From contig NZ_JAACZO010000011.1 of assembly GCF_010993975.1 (NCBI RefSeq), positions 124,001-188,000 of the forward strand: 64,000 nucleotides of DNA. The letters are read 5' to 3'. Below are positions 1-8,205 of this stretch, in pieces; the first letter of the stretch is position 1; each line of letters starts with the position of its first letter. A program made the translations under genes and the position numbers. The notes under the pieces are model-generated. The model had not been told where the DNA came from and did not search any database. It saw only the letters and a program-made list of their open reading frames with translations. The stretch comes from Halomonas faecis (GTDB lineage: Bacteria > Pseudomonadota > Gammaproteobacteria > Pseudomonadales > Halomonadaceae).

Positions 1-677
1 TACAGCTTGAAGGAGTGAATGACGTTGACCGGGTTTTCCTGGCCATCGATGGTGCCTTGCTGCATGGCAGTGAGCGCTTCGGTCCAGGCCATGGGAATGG
101 CGTTGGCGCCGAGTTCGCGGAAGGTGTCGGTATACACGGGATTTTCCATGACCCGAATGCGCAGGCCGTCGAGGTCTTCCGGGGATTCCACCGGACGTTC
201 GCTGTTGGTCAGGTTGCGGAAGCCGCGCTCGGCATAGGCCAGGCCCTTGAGGTTGACTTCGCTGAGCCTGTCGAGCAGCTCCTGACCGATGGGCCCATCG
301 AGTACCTGGTAGGCGGCTTCCGATGAGGGGAACAGGAAGGGCAGTTCGAAGACCGCCATTTCCTCGACGAAGTTGGCTACCGGACCATTGGTGATCACCC
401 CCATGTCCACGGTGCCGATCTGCATGCCTTCGAGCAGCGTTCTTTCGTCGCCGAGAGAGGCATTGGGATAGATCTCGATGTCCACCTTGCCTGCGGTGCG
501 CTCTTCCACCAGCTCTTCGAACCGGGTGGCGGCGATATGGAAACCGTCCTGCTCGTTGACGACGTGGGCCAGGCGCAGTGTGACCGGCTCCATGTCGGCG
601 AATTCCGAGGCGTTGGCGTTGGCGGCGAAGGCGAGGGAGACGCCGATGGCCAGCGTGCTGCGTGCAAAACCTTTCAT
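1..677 (-). CDS. dctP: TRAP transporter substrate-binding protein DctP, 3' end cut by window edge
   Basis: About 225 N-terminal residues are visible; the gene runs off the left edge. Residues 1-23 form a signal peptide (MKGFARSTLAIGVSL then an alanine-rich cleavage region). The mature part starts with VTLRLAHVVNEQDGFH and continues with RFEELVEERTAGKVDIEI and ITNGPVANFVEEM, the first lobe of the DctP family. These periplasmic proteins hand an organic acid or similar solute to a DctQM permease driven by the sodium gradient. The ATG at 677 is chosen because AGGAAAAA lies just upstream and the signal peptide starts there. Substrate is not readable. The partner permease genes, if linked, would lie left of the window. 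Confidence 0.9.
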   Translation of the reverse strand, partial: MKGFARSTLAIGVSLAFAANANASEFADMEPVTLRLAHVVNEQDGFHIAATRFEELVEERTAGKVDIEIYPNASLGDERTLLEGMQIGTVDMGVITNGPVANFVEEMAVFELPFLFPSSEAAYQVLDGPIGQELLDRLSEVNLKGLAYAERGFRNLTNSERPVESPEDLDGLRIRVMENPVYTDTFRELGANAIPMAWTEALTAMQQGTIDGQENPVNVIHSFKL

Positions 678-858
678 TATCGTTTTTCCTCTGTCAGGTC
701 AGTCTCTTGAGGTCAGTCGAGAATGCCGTAGCCGCTCGGCGGGGTCAACTCGCTGCATGCCGGGTGGGGGACGTGAGCGCTGCGGATGGTGATAACAGGG
801 CATGGAGCGGGGAAGGCGTTGCGGTAGGATGGCCGAAAAACCCTGACGTGAATCATCT

Positions 859-1627
859 ATGCCGATCAGCCTCATGCGCTTGTCGCTACGTGGCCAATGG
901 CGCCAAGGCACGTACCTGTGCAGTGCTGGCGGCGGTGATCGTCTCGCTGGCCATCAGCGGCATGCATTACGTGGCCATGGCGGCCGTCTGGTTCGCCCCC
1001 GATGCGGCCATCGACCCCATGGCAACCCGTCATCATGAGCACGCCGTCTGGCTGGTCTATCTGGTCAGCGCCAGTGCCACGGCCATCGTGTTGCTGACCC
1101 TGTTGGGAACGCATTTCCAGCGGCGTCTGCGGGTTAGCGAGCAGTCTCAGAGCATGACGCGTGCCCGGCTGCTAGAGGTGATCTCGGCGTTGCAGGATGG
1201 CATCGTGCTGTTCGATGACCGGGCGCGAATTCGGCTCTGCAACGCGGCCTTCGAGCGTATGGTCGGCATCTCTTCCGAGGCGTTGTCGGGTGTGTCGGCC
1301 TGGAGGCTGGACTATGCCGAGGGTGCGGCGACCCTCAATGAACGCATTCAGGCGGCGCTCAATCGCGATGGTGCCTGGCGCGGTACCATCGAAGCACGTC
1401 ACCGCGACGGCACGACCTTTCCAGCGAGGCTCGGCATCAGCCGCGTCAACTATGCCGATGAAACGACGCGTGACTACGTGGCCATGCTGACCGATATCAG
1501 TGCCGAAGTCCGAACACGGCAGCACATTCAGCATCTCGCCTACCATGATAGCCTGACCGGATTGCCCAACCGGCGAGCCCTGCAGGAGCGCCTCGATGAG
1601 TTGCTGGATGACATGCGGCAGCGTTGA
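859..1627 (+). pseudogene. Remnant of an MHYT-PAS-GGDEF signalling protein
   Basis: The open frame encodes the tail of an MHYT membrane sensor (LAISGMHYVAMAAVWF), one more transmembrane segment, a PAS domain (ISALQDGIVLFDD to about AMLTDIS) and only the first turn of a GGDEF domain (HDSLTGLPNRRALQERL) before a stop at 1625-1627. The GGDEF signature and the rest of the catalytic domain are missing; hisC-like coding ends 18 bp later on the other strand. The 5' part is also missing. From ATG 859 another frame reads LMRLSLRGQWRQGT, which resembles the segment normally just before the GMHY motif, so a frameshift near 895-915 is likely. The upstream extension of the open frame to 662 looks non-coding. 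I read this as a dead gene truncated at both ends. Confidence 0.75.
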
Positions 1628-1645
1628 GCGTCGCCGCCCGAGCCA

Positions 1646-2752
1646 TTAAACGCCGGCCAACGACCGTTCCAGGATGGCAAAGCGACCAGGTTCCAAGGCG
1701 TCGGCCACGGCAGTGATGCGCAGGATATGGCCGAGATCCGGGTGCGCGGGCCGGGCGATCAGGCGTCCCGCTTCCAGCAGTTCGCCGTGGAGTCGGCTCG
1801 CCAGCTCGGCGTCGGGCAGTCGCAACGCGATGAAGTTGGTGGCGCTGGGCAGCACTTCGGCGCCCAGGTTGCGGAAGTGGCCGGCAAGCCGTTCGCGGCG
1901 CTCCTTCACCGTGCTCACGTGTTCGCGCACCTCGTCATTGTGATCCAGCACCGTTTCCGCAGCGGCCTGCGTCAGGGTCGACACGGCGTAGTGGATGCGT
2001 ACCTTCATCATCATCGCCAGGGTGTCGGGCTCGGCCAGGGCATAGCCGATGCGCAGACCGGCCATGCCGTGGGCCTTGGAGAGCGTGCGCAGGCGAATCA
2101 CGCCGGGTATCACTTCGCGGCTGAAAGGCGCCTCGGCGTCGTCGCGAAAATCGTGGTAGGCCTCGTCGAGCAGCAGCCAGCAGTCGTCGGGCAGGTCCCG
2201 GCGCAGCCGGCGAATGGCGTCGTCGCCGTGGAGGTGGCCGCTGGGATTGTCGGGGTTGGCCAGGTAGACCAGCCGAGCCTGGCGCTCGTGGGCCGTCTCG
2301 AGAAGGGCGTCGAGGTCGGGAGCGAGTAGGCCGGGTCGCTCTACATAGGGCAGTTCCTGCAGGCGGCAGCCCTGCCCTTGGGCGAAATAGCCGAAGGTAG
2401 GGTAGGTACCTGCAGCACTCACCACCGTGCAATCGGGCGTGCAGGTGGTGCGCAATGCCAGGGCGATCAGACTGTCGGCGCCAGCATCCACCAGAGTGGC
2501 ATCCAGCGGGTAGCCGTGCAGCTCGCACAATCGCTGGCGAACGCCGAGCGCTTCGGCATCGCCGTAGCAGTAGGCATGCTTCACCATGGCATCTCCAAAG
2601 CGTTCGCGCAGGGCTCGGTGGGGCATGTCGAGGCCCTCGTTGGAGCCCAGGCGATGGGGAATCTCGCGGCCGATGCGGCGCTCCAGTACCTTGATGCCCG
2701 GGAAGGGATTGCTGGGGCCTTGGCCGGTCAGGTGGTCGGGGAAGCGAGGCAT
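1646..2752 (-). CDS. PLP-dependent aminotransferase, HisC-like (class I/II)
   Basis: A 368-residue fold-type I aminotransferase close to histidinol-phosphate aminotransferases. Visible motifs are YLANPDNPSG (about 163-172), LLLDEAYHDF (194-203) and the cofactor lysine K226 in TLSKAHGMAGLRIGY, followed by a conserved arginine near residue 345-350 in HILRITAV. Start ATG at 2752 has GGGAGA nine or so bases upstream. It is the last gene of the minus-strand peptide-transporter cluster, 63 bp after the GNAT gene, and not near other his genes. I therefore infer a catabolic or modifying transaminase rather than histidine synthesis; the true substrate is unknown. Confidence 0.85.
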   Translation of the reverse strand: MPRFPDHLTGQGPSNPFPGIKVLERRIGREIPHRLGSNEGLDMPHRALRERFGDAMVKHAYCYGDAEALGVRQRLCELHGYPLDATLVDAGADSLIALALRTTCTPDCTVVSAAGTYPTFGYFAQGQGCRLQELPYVERPGLLAPDLDALLETAHERQARLVYLANPDNPSGHLHGDDAIRRLRRDLPDDCWLLLDEAYHDFRDDAEAPFSREVIPGVIRLRTLSKAHGMAGLRIGYALAEPDTLAMMMKVRIHYAVSTLTQAAAETVLDHNDEVREHVSTVKERRERLAGHFRNLGAEVLPSATNFIALRLPDAELASRLHGELLEAGRLIARPAHPDLGHILRITAVADALEPGRFAILERSLAGV

Positions 2753-2815
2753 GGCAGTCTCCCGGTGTCGTTGGTAAGGGGGATGGTGAGCGGAGGAGTC
2801 GGATCCGGCAACGGT

Positions 2816-3262
2816 TCAGGTTTCCAGCTGATAGGTCTGCCAGTCGGTGTGGGTGGCCCAGCGGTCGTAGACGGCGCGTGCCCGGTAGTTCTGCTCGCGG
2901 GTGATCCAGCGTACGAAGGGCCAGCCGAGGTGACGGGCTTCGGCGGTGAGCCCTTCGAGCATGGCGTCCACGACACCGCTGCCGCGATGGCCCGGGTCGA
3001 CGAAGAGGTCGTCCAGAAAGCCGACCCGGGTGCCGCGCAGCGGTGAAGGCATGGCGCGGAAGTGCATCAGCCCCACGGCTTCGCCGTCTGGTGTGACTGC
3101 CAAGCGACAGTGGAAGGGCTCCTCGGCATCGTGAATCCAGTGCCAGACCGTATCCAGGGTGCTTTGGGAGGCGGGCAGCCCGTAGTAGTCGGCATAGCCA
3201 CGGAAGAGCCGCTCCCAATGGGGGCGGTCGGCCAGCGTGGGCGTGGTGAGAGTGACGCTCAT
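2816..3262 (-). CDS. GNAT-family N-acetyltransferase
   Basis: 148 residues with the GNAT fold: a beta-strand pair around LAVTPDGEAVGLMHFRAM, the strand FLDDLFVDPGHRGSGV carrying the acetyl-CoA pyrophosphate loop (a relaxed R/Q-x-x-G-x-G/A: HRGSGV), and the C-terminal YRARAVYDRW helix common in small-molecule acetyltransferases. GGAGG stands seven bases before ATG 3262. The ATG overlaps the TGA of the preceding FAD oxidoreductase gene (ATGA), so translation is probably coupled. Acts in the cytoplasm on an unknown amine, perhaps the amino compound brought in by the neighbouring importer. Confidence 0.85.
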   Translation of the reverse strand: MSVTLTTPTLADRPHWERLFRGYADYYGLPASQSTLDTVWHWIHDAEEPFHCRLAVTPDGEAVGLMHFRAMPSPLRGTRVGFLDDLFVDPGHRGSGVVDAMLEGLTAEARHLGWPFVRWITREQNYRARAVYDRWATHTDWQTYQLET

Positions 3263-4662
3263 GGGGTGTCCTCCGGCGCAGGGGGTAGAATCTTGTGGCG
3301 GTTGAGCAGGTGGTGGGGGTCGAGCGCCCGCTTGAGGGTGCGCATCAGCGCGATCTCTTCGGGGCTGCGCGACAGTGACAAGTAATCGCGCTTTTCCAGG
3401 CCGATGCCGTGTTCGGCGGATATCGAGCCTCCCAACTGGGCGAGCGGGGCGTAGACGAGGCGCTCCACGGCGCAGCGAACCTCATGGCTGACGCTGCCGA
3501 CGCTGACCGAAACGTGCAGATTGCCGTCGCCCAGGTGGCCGAACACCACCAGGCGGCCCTTCGGCCATTCGTGGGCCAGGGCCGTCTCGAGTCCTTCGAC
3601 GTAGGTCGCCATCTCGGCAATGGGCAGGCTGATGTCGAAAGTGAAAAGGGGGGCGAGCGTTTGGAGCAAGCCTTCGATGTCTTCGCGTATGGCCCACAGG
3701 GCATCGCGCTGGGTCGTCGACTGAGCCAGAACGGCATCGCCGATCAGTCCGTCATTCAGTGCCGCTTCCAGGGCGTCGCTGAACTGGGCGGCGTTGCGTT
3801 CCGGGTCGAGCCCGAGGGATTCGACCAGCACATAGAAGGGTGCGCCGAGTGGCAGGGGCGGTGCGTGGCGGCCGCTCTCTTCGGTCAGCAGCCGATAGTG
3901 GTTGTCCCACATGACCTCGAAAGTGCCCAGAGCGCCGCCCAAACGATGGCCGAGGTGGCGCAGCAGAGCGGTGAGAGCGTCGAAGTCGGGGCAGGCCACC
4001 AGGGCGGTCCGTTCGCTGGGCAGGCGCGGCTGCAGCTTGAGCACGGCACGCGTGACGATACCCAATGTCCCCTCGCTGCCGATGAACAACTGCTTGAGGT
4101 CGTAGCCGGCGTTGTTCTTGAGCATGCGACTGAGCGAGCTGACCACGGTGCCGTCGGCCAGCACTGCCTCGAGGCCCAGGACCTGCTGGCGCATCATGCC
4201 GTAGCGGATCACTCGCACGCCGCCGGCGTTGGTGGCGATATTGCCGCCGATGGTGCATGAGCCTCGGGCGCCCAGGTCGAGGGGGAACTGCAGTTCTTCG
4301 GTGGCGGCCGTTTCCTGCACGCTCTGCAGCGGCACGCCGGCCTGTACGGTCAGGGTGCCGCCGATGGGGTCGAGGGCCTCGATGGCGGTCATCCGCTCCA
4401 GCGAGATCGCGAGCTCTTCGGGGCTGGCCTCGCCGCCATGCACCAGTCCCGTGAGGCCGCCATGGGTGACCACCGGCTGGCGGGCGGCATGGCAGAGGCG
4501 CATCACCGCCGCCACTTCGTCGGTATCGGCAGGGCGCACGATGGCACCGGCGCGGCAAGGCTCGCCGCTCATCCAGTCGACGCGGCGGGCCGACACGTCG
4601 CTGCCGGTGAGCACGTTACCGGGGCCGACGACGGTGGCGATGTCTGTGAGGAGGGCGTCCAT
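3259..4662 (-). CDS. FAD-linked 2-hydroxyacid dehydrogenase (GlcD / D-lactate dehydrogenase type)
   Basis: About 467 residues. The N-terminal FAD-binding PCMH domain shows VVTHGGLTGLVHGG, GSCTIGGNIATNAGG and GSEGTLGIVTRAVL; the C-terminal oxidase domain contains VVFGHLGDGNLHVSV and SAEHGIGLEKRDYL, the metal and substrate site of D-2-hydroxyacid dehydrogenases. It oxidises a D-2-hydroxyacid to the 2-oxoacid, passing electrons to a quinone or electron-transfer protein. Start ATG 4662 is preferred because AAGGAGA lies six bases upstream; an in-frame ATG at 4689 overlaps the previous stop (TGATG) and is the alternative. Within the peptide-importer operon, it could form the oxoacid used by the aminotransferase at 1646-2752. 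Confidence 0.88.
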   Translation of the reverse strand: MDALLTDIATVVGPGNVLTGSDVSARRVDWMSGEPCRAGAIVRPADTDEVAAVMRLCHAARQPVVTHGGLTGLVHGGEASPEELAISLERMTAIEALDPIGGTLTVQAGVPLQSVQETAATEELQFPLDLGARGSCTIGGNIATNAGGVRVIRYGMMRQQVLGLEAVLADGTVVSSLSRMLKNNAGYDLKQLFIGSEGTLGIVTRAVLKLQPRLPSERTALVACPDFDALTALLRHLGHRLGGALGTFEVMWDNHYRLLTEESGRHAPPLPLGAPFYVLVESLGLDPERNAAQFSDALEAALNDGLIGDAVLAQSTTQRDALWAIREDIEGLLQTLAPLFTFDISLPIAEMATYVEGLETALAHEWPKGRLVVFGHLGDGNLHVSVSVGSVSHEVRCAVERLVYAPLAQLGGSISAEHGIGLEKRDYLSLSRSPEEIALMRTLKRALDPHHLLNRHKILPPAPEDTP

Positions 4663-4688
4663 TCGGTCTCCTTGAAGCGGGGCGGGCA

Positions 4689-6302
4689 TCAGGCGCTGGC
4701 CAGCACGGCATCGCGCCCGGGGATAGCGGCCAGAAGCTCTTGGGTGTAGGTGGCCTGAGGCGTGCGGAAGATGGCCTCGGCGGTGCCGTGCTCGACGATG
4801 CGACCGTGCTGCATGACGATCAGCCGGTCACAGATCTGGGCTGCCACTCGCAGGTCGTGGGTGATGAACAGCAATGACAGCGAGAGTGTCTTCTGCAAGT
4901 GTTCGAGCAACTCGAGGATCTGTGCCTGGATGGAGACGTCGAGTGCGGAGACCGCTTCGTCGGCGACGATCAGCTCCGGCTCGAGTGCCAGGGCGCGGGC
5001 GATGCCGATTCGCTGGCGCTGGCCGCCGGAGAATTCGTGAGGATACCGGTCGGCCACGCCGCCCAGACCCACCAGCTCCAGCAGTTCGTCGGCCTTGGCC
5101 AGGGCCTGATCGCGAGGCACGCCGTTGGCGATGGGGCCCTGGGCGATGGCCAGGCCGACCCGGGTGCGAGGATTCAGCGAGGCATAGGGATCCTGGAATA
5201 TCATTTGCACCCGGCGACGCCCGCGACGCAGGGGTTCGCCCTTGAGGGTGGTGAAATCGACCCCGTCGAGCAACAGTTGTCCGCTATCCGGTCGTTCCAG
5301 ACGCACCACGCAGCGACCCAGCGTCGACTTGCCGGAGCCCGACTCGCCAACGATGCCCAGGGTCTCGCCTCGGCTCAGAGTGAAGCTGATATCGTCGAGG
5401 GCGTGGACTTCCCGGCTGGGTTTGAACATCCCGCCACGCGATCGGAATACCTTGTCCAGGTGGCGTACCTCGAGGAGTGGCTGCGCTTCGGCAGCGTGGT
5501 GACGGTTGGGAACGGCATCGTTGGGGATGGCATCGATCAGTGCCCGGGTATAGTCGTGCCGGGGATGGTCCAGCACCTCCCGGGCCTCGCCCAGTTCGAC
5601 GATCTCGCCTTCGCGCATCACGCACACCCGGGTGGCGACTTCGGCGACCACGCCGAAGTCATGGGTGATGAACATCACTGCCATGCCGCGTCGCTGCTGA
5701 AGATCACGGATCAACTGCAGAATCTGCGCCTGGGTGGTGACATCGAGTGCCGTGGTGGGCTCATCGGCGATCAGCAATTCCGGCTCCAGCGCCAGCGCCA
5801 TGGCGATCATCACCCGTTGACGCTGGCCACCGGAGAGCTGGAACGGGTAGGCGCGAATGGCGCGCTCGGGCTGGGGAATGCCGACCTCCTCGAGCAGAGC
5901 GAGGGCCCGTGCCTGGCGCTCCTTGGGGGTATGGCGGCCGTGGGCTTCGAACACCTCGGCGATCTGGGCTCCCACGCGCATCAGCGGATTCAGTGCGGTC
6001 ATCGGTTCCTGGAAGATCATGCCGATGCGCAGGCCGCGCAAGCTGCGGTGGGCTCGTTCGTCGAGGGTCAAAAGGTTCTGGCCACCGAACCATATTTCAC
6101 CGCCGGTGGCGTGCACTCCCTTGGGCAGCAGCCCCATTACGGCGTTGGCGGCCATCGACTTGCCGGAGCCGGATTCTCCGACGACGCAGAGGATTTCGCC
6201 CTCGCTCACATCATAGCTGACGTGCTCCACGGCGAAGGCCCGGTCGGCACCCTTGGGCAGAGCGAGGGTCAGGTCGCGAATGCTCAATACGGTCTCAGTC
6301 AT
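4689..6302 (-). CDS. Peptide ABC transporter, fused double ATP-binding protein (DppD-DppF type)
   Basis: 537 residues holding two complete ABC ATPase domains. Domain 1 has Walker [11 protein letters not shown], signature LSGGQRQRV and Walker [13 protein letters not shown]; domain 2 has [25 protein letters not shown] and [11 protein letters not shown], then the peptide-family C-terminal extension. It would energise the two permeases encoded just upstream. ATG 6302 is chosen over the in-frame ATG at 6326 because AGGAG sits seven bases before it. The second Walker B reads DEAVSALD rather than DEPTSALD, a substitution common in this family. It is a paralogue of the YejF-type protein at 57618-59231, with the same domain layout. 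Confidence 0.93.
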   Translation of the reverse strand: MTETVLSIRDLTLALPKGADRAFAVEHVSYDVSEGEILCVVGESGSGKSMAANAVMGLLPKGVHATGGEIWFGGQNLLTLDERAHRSLRGLRIGMIFQEPMTALNPLMRVGAQIAEVFEAHGRHTPKERQARALALLEEVGIPQPERAIRAYPFQLSGGQRQRVMIAMALALEPELLIADEPTTALDVTTQAQILQLIRDLQQRRGMAVMFITHDFGVVAEVATRVCVMREGEIVELGEAREVLDHPRHDYTRALIDAIPNDAVPNRHHAAEAQPLLEVRHLDKVFRSRGGMFKPSREVHALDDISFTLSRGETLGIVGESGSGKSTLGRCVVRLERPDSGQLLLDGVDFTTLKGEPLRRGRRRVQMIFQDPYASLNPRTRVGLAIAQGPIANGVPRDQALAKADELLELVGLGGVADRYPHEFSGGQRQRIGIARALALEPELIVADEAVSALDVSIQAQILELLEHLQKTLSLSLLFITHDLRVAAQICDRLIVMQHGRIVEHGTAEAIFRTPQATYTQELLAAIPGRDAVLASA

Positions 6303-6322
6303 GACGTTCTCCTGCGTGCAGC

Positions 6323-7159
6323 TCATGAGCGTTCGCGAGCGAGCTTGGGGTTGAGGGCGTCATCGAGCCCTTCGCCGACCAGGTTGAGGGCGAGCACGGT
6401 GAGCAAGATCGCCACCCCGGGAAAGAAGCTCAACCACCATGCCTGACGAATCACGGTGCGAGCCGCGCCGATCATGTAACCCCATGACATGACGTTGGGA
6501 TCGCCGAGACCGAGGAAGGAGAGGGCGGATTCCAGCAGGATCGCCGTGGCCACCATCAGCGAGGCGAGCACGATGATGGGCGACAGGGTGTTGGGCAGGA
6601 TCTGGCGCAGGATGATGGTGGCGTTGCCCTGGCCTACCAGGCGGGCGGCTTCCACGTACTCGCGATGGCGCAGCGACAGGAATTCGGCCCGCACCAGGCG
6701 TGCTACCGGCGGCCAGCTCACCAGAGCGATGGCCAGTACGATGGAGGTCACGCTGGGCTGCATGATGGCCACCAGCACGATGGCCAGGGCGAAGTTGGGA
6801 ATGGTCTGGAAGAACTCGGTGAAGCGCATCAGGCCGTCGTCGATCAGCCCGCCGTAATAGCCGGCCACGGCGCCGAGTGGAACGCCGATGAGCAGGGCGA
6901 CGCTGGTCGAGACGAAACCGATGAGCAGTGATACCCAGGCGCCGTGCATCAGACCGGCAGCGACGTTGCGGCCCATGGTGTCGGTGCCCAACGGGAAGCC
7001 GTTCATTTCCAGCGGTGGGAGGAACGGGCGCTGTACCATGCGCCAGGGCGATTCAGGGTAGAGAAACGGTGCCAGGGCCGCCATGGCGACGATCACTGCG
7101 AGGATGATCAGACCGATCAGGGCGCCACGGTTCTGGGCGAAGCGGGCGAAGAAGCTCAT
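6323..7159 (-). CDS. Peptide ABC transporter permease, DppC type
   Basis: 278 residues. An N-terminal membrane helix (LIGLIILAVIVAMAALAPF) is followed by a periplasmic loop ending in GTDTMGRNVAAGL, then five further helices. The ATPase-coupling EAA loop reads EYVEAARLVGQGNATIILRQ. ATG 7159 overlaps the stop of the DppB-type gene by four bases (ATGA) and has GGAGG upstream. The open frame extends 161 codons further 5', but that part overlaps the upstream permease and is composition noise. Forms the inner-membrane channel with the protein encoded at 7156-8133. Confidence 0.93.
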   Translation of the reverse strand: MSFFARFAQNRGALIGLIILAVIVAMAALAPFLYPESPWRMVQRPFLPPLEMNGFPLGTDTMGRNVAAGLMHGAWVSLLIGFVSTSVALLIGVPLGAVAGYYGGLIDDGLMRFTEFFQTIPNFALAIVLVAIMQPSVTSIVLAIALVSWPPVARLVRAEFLSLRHREYVEAARLVGQGNATIILRQILPNTLSPIIVLASLMVATAILLESALSFLGLGDPNVMSWGYMIGAARTVIRQAWWLSFFPGVAILLTVLALNLVGEGLDDALNPKLARERS

Positions 7160-8133
7160 GGGGCCTCCTTGATGCGCGGGTCGGCCAGGCGATAGACGAG
7201 GTCGGTGACGATGTTGAAGAGAATCACTAGCGCCGCCGAGAAGAAGAAGATGCCGAGTAGCAGGTTGTAGTCGCGTTGCTGCAGCGCTTCGAACATCAGC
7301 CGGCCGATTCCGGGCCAGGCGAACACCGTCTCGGTGAGAATGGCACCGCCCACCATCTGTCCCGCCTGGAGGCCGGCCAGGGTGATGATCGGCAACAGTG
7401 CATTGCGCAGGATATGACGTCGCTGGATGACGCCGTTGCTGAGTCCCTTGGCGCGGGCCGTCTTGACGTAGTCCTGCTGCGACGCCTCGATCATCGAGGC
7501 GCGGGTCATGCGCGTGTAGATCGCCATGAAGAACAGGGCGAGGGTCGTGGCGGGCAGGATGAGGTGCTTGCCCACGTCCAGCGCCAGGGCCAGCCCGGTA
7601 TGCCCGGCACCGACGGTGAACATGCCGTAGGCGGGGAGCCATTCCAGGTAGACCGAGAACAGCACCACGGCCATGAGCGCGACCCAGAACAGCGGCGTGG
7701 CGTAGAAGAGCAGGGCCAGTGCCATGATCAGCGAGCCGGAGGGCTTCTTGACACGGGCGGCAGCCAGGGAGCCGGCGAGGATGCCCAGGCCCAGAGAGAG
7801 CACGAAGGCGGTGCCGGTGAGCAGCAGCGTGGCGGGAAGGCGCGCCAGGATCAGGTCGAGCACCGGCATCTGCTGACGATAGGAGAAGCCGAAATCCAGC
7901 GTGGCGATGCCCGAGACGTAATGCCAGAGCTGCACGTATACCGGCTGGTCGAGCCCGAAACGTTCGCGTAGCTGGTTCAGGAACGCCTCGTCGGTGGCAC
8001 CGGCTTCGCCGGCCAGAATGGCAGCCGGATCACCCGGGGCGAGCTGGATGAGGACGAAGTTGAAGATGATGATCAGGAAGAGCACGACCACGGCCTTGAC
8101 GAGCCGTGAAGCGATCAGTCGGGCGTAGAGCAT
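7156..8133 (-). CDS. Peptide ABC transporter permease, DppB type
   Basis: 325 residues. The N-terminus carries a membrane helix and the family loop FVLIQLAPGDPAAILAG; the EAA loop is YVKTARAKGLSNGVIQRR, and the last helices include ETVFAWPGIGRLMFEAL, all typical of DppB/OppB proteins. GAGG is seven bases before ATG 8133. A 72 bp gap with an inverted repeat (8161-8188) separates it from the binding-protein gene. Pairs with the DppC-type protein. Confidence 0.93.
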   Translation of the reverse strand: MLYARLIASRLVKAVVVLFLIIIFNFVLIQLAPGDPAAILAGEAGATDEAFLNQLRERFGLDQPVYVQLWHYVSGIATLDFGFSYRQQMPVLDLILARLPATLLLTGTAFVLSLGLGILAGSLAAARVKKPSGSLIMALALLFYATPLFWVALMAVVLFSVYLEWLPAYGMFTVGAGHTGLALALDVGKHLILPATTLALFFMAIYTRMTRASMIEASQQDYVKTARAKGLSNGVIQRRHILRNALLPIITLAGLQAGQMVGGAILTETVFAWPGIGRLMFEALQQRDYNLLLGIFFFSAALVILFNIVTDLVYRLADPRIKEAP

Positions 8134-8160
8134 GCGAGTGCCTCGGACGACGTACGTGGC

Positions 8161-8188
8161 GTGAAGGACGGCGTCTGCCGCCCTTCAC
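8161..8188 (-). repeat. Intercistronic inverted repeat between binding protein and permease genes
   Basis: GTGAAGG at 8161-8167 pairs with CCTTCAC at 8182-8188, and CGGC 8169-8172 with GCCG 8177-8180, around a GTCT loop and one A-C mismatch. No T-run follows on either strand. A hairpin here could shield the binding-protein message from 3' decay, or attenuate the permeases, as in other ABC operons. Confidence 0.6.
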
Positions 8189-8205
8189 CGATCATGGGCT
8201 GGCCA

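Noticed and set aside
662..858. N-terminal extension of the MHYT-PAS frame
   Set aside because: The predicted residues are arginine- and alanine-rich with no MHYT similarity and overlap the dctP promoter; treated as non-coding.
6323..7642. 439-codon version of the DppC-type permease
   Set aside because: The first 161 codons overlap the upstream permease gene; the ATG at 7159 with GGAGG and an ATGA overlap is the real start.
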